Below are positions 30,171 to 30,244 of a stretch of DNA of 30,244 nucleotides, piece after piece (the stretch's first letter is position 1; every line of letters begins with the position of its first letter). Below the pieces are notes generated by a model. The model was not told where the DNA came from. It made no database searches and was given only the letters and a program-made list of their open reading frames with translations. The stretch covers positions 1 to 30,244 of the forward strand of contig FMBT01000206.1 in NCBI GenBank assembly GCA_900095095.1, given 5' to 3'. Made by a program: the position numbers and the translations under genes. The stretch comes from Fragilariopsis cylindrus CCMP1102. Lineage: Eukaryota > Bacillariophyta > Bacillariophyceae > Bacillariales > Bacillariaceae.

Positions 30171-30244
30171 TTATTCCTTTGAGAAGTCCAGTAGCACTGC
30201 TTTCAGCTTGTATTCAGTATTGGCTTTGATATCCATTTTCAGTA
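30171..30244 (-). CDS. C-terminal end of a truncated gene
   Basis: Reading in from the right edge on the minus strand, one frame gives LKMDIKANTEYKLKAVLLDF then SKE and a TAA at 30173-30171. Composition is protein-like and free of low complexity, but only 23 residues are visible, so family and even coding status stay open. Confidence 0.35.
   Translation of the reverse strand, partial: LKMDIKANTEYKLKAVLLDFSKE

Overview
This window looks like nuclear DNA of a diatom, most likely a pennate one. It is AT-rich, with GT..AG introns of roughly 50-270 nt that often open GTAAG, GTACG or GTATG. Several proteins begin with secretory signal peptides ending in an ASAF-like plastid motif. At least one protein belongs to a family I know from diatoms and related stramenopiles. 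Low-complexity runs of Asn, Asp, Ser, Gln and Thr, encoded by trinucleotide microsatellites, run through almost every gene. I saw no bacterial operons, CRISPR arrays, rRNA, convincing tRNA genes or intact mobile elements.

Layout. Left third (1-9.0 kb): a truncated minus-strand gene at the edge; a plus-strand gene with a prefoldin/URI-like motif and a disturbed reading frame; a large minus-strand sulfotransferase; a plus-strand diatom-family protein of unknown function; and a four-exon secreted or organellar thioredoxin. Middle (9-18.4 kb): a 900-residue unknown protein, a roughly 1 kb intergenic stretch with strong palindromes, an Asp/Asn-rich unknown protein, a PsbP-like thylakoid lumen protein and a START-like lipid-binding protein. 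Right (18.9-30.2 kb): an Mpv17/PMP22-family gene with a plastid presequence and four frame breaks, two membrane proteins with targeting peptides, a six-exon DDX41-type DEAD-box helicase, a small hypothetical ORF, a helical protein that may be neurochondrin-like, and the tail of one more minus-strand gene.

The genes are ordinary eukaryotic neighbours with separate promoters, not a pathway cluster. The nearest thing to a theme is that four genes between 14.8 and 24 kb (PsbP-like, Mpv17-like and two membrane proteins) carry presequences suggesting plastid or endomembrane import.

The most notable observations are the Mpv17-family gene, whose recognisable sequence steps through -1 frame changes four times in about 160 nt while neighbouring long genes are clean; an excess of the 7-mer TACAGTA/TACTGTA in non-coding DNA, often upstream of starts; and two near-perfect palindromes in the gap at 12.3-13.4 kb. 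I found no clear evidence of a new multi-gene system.
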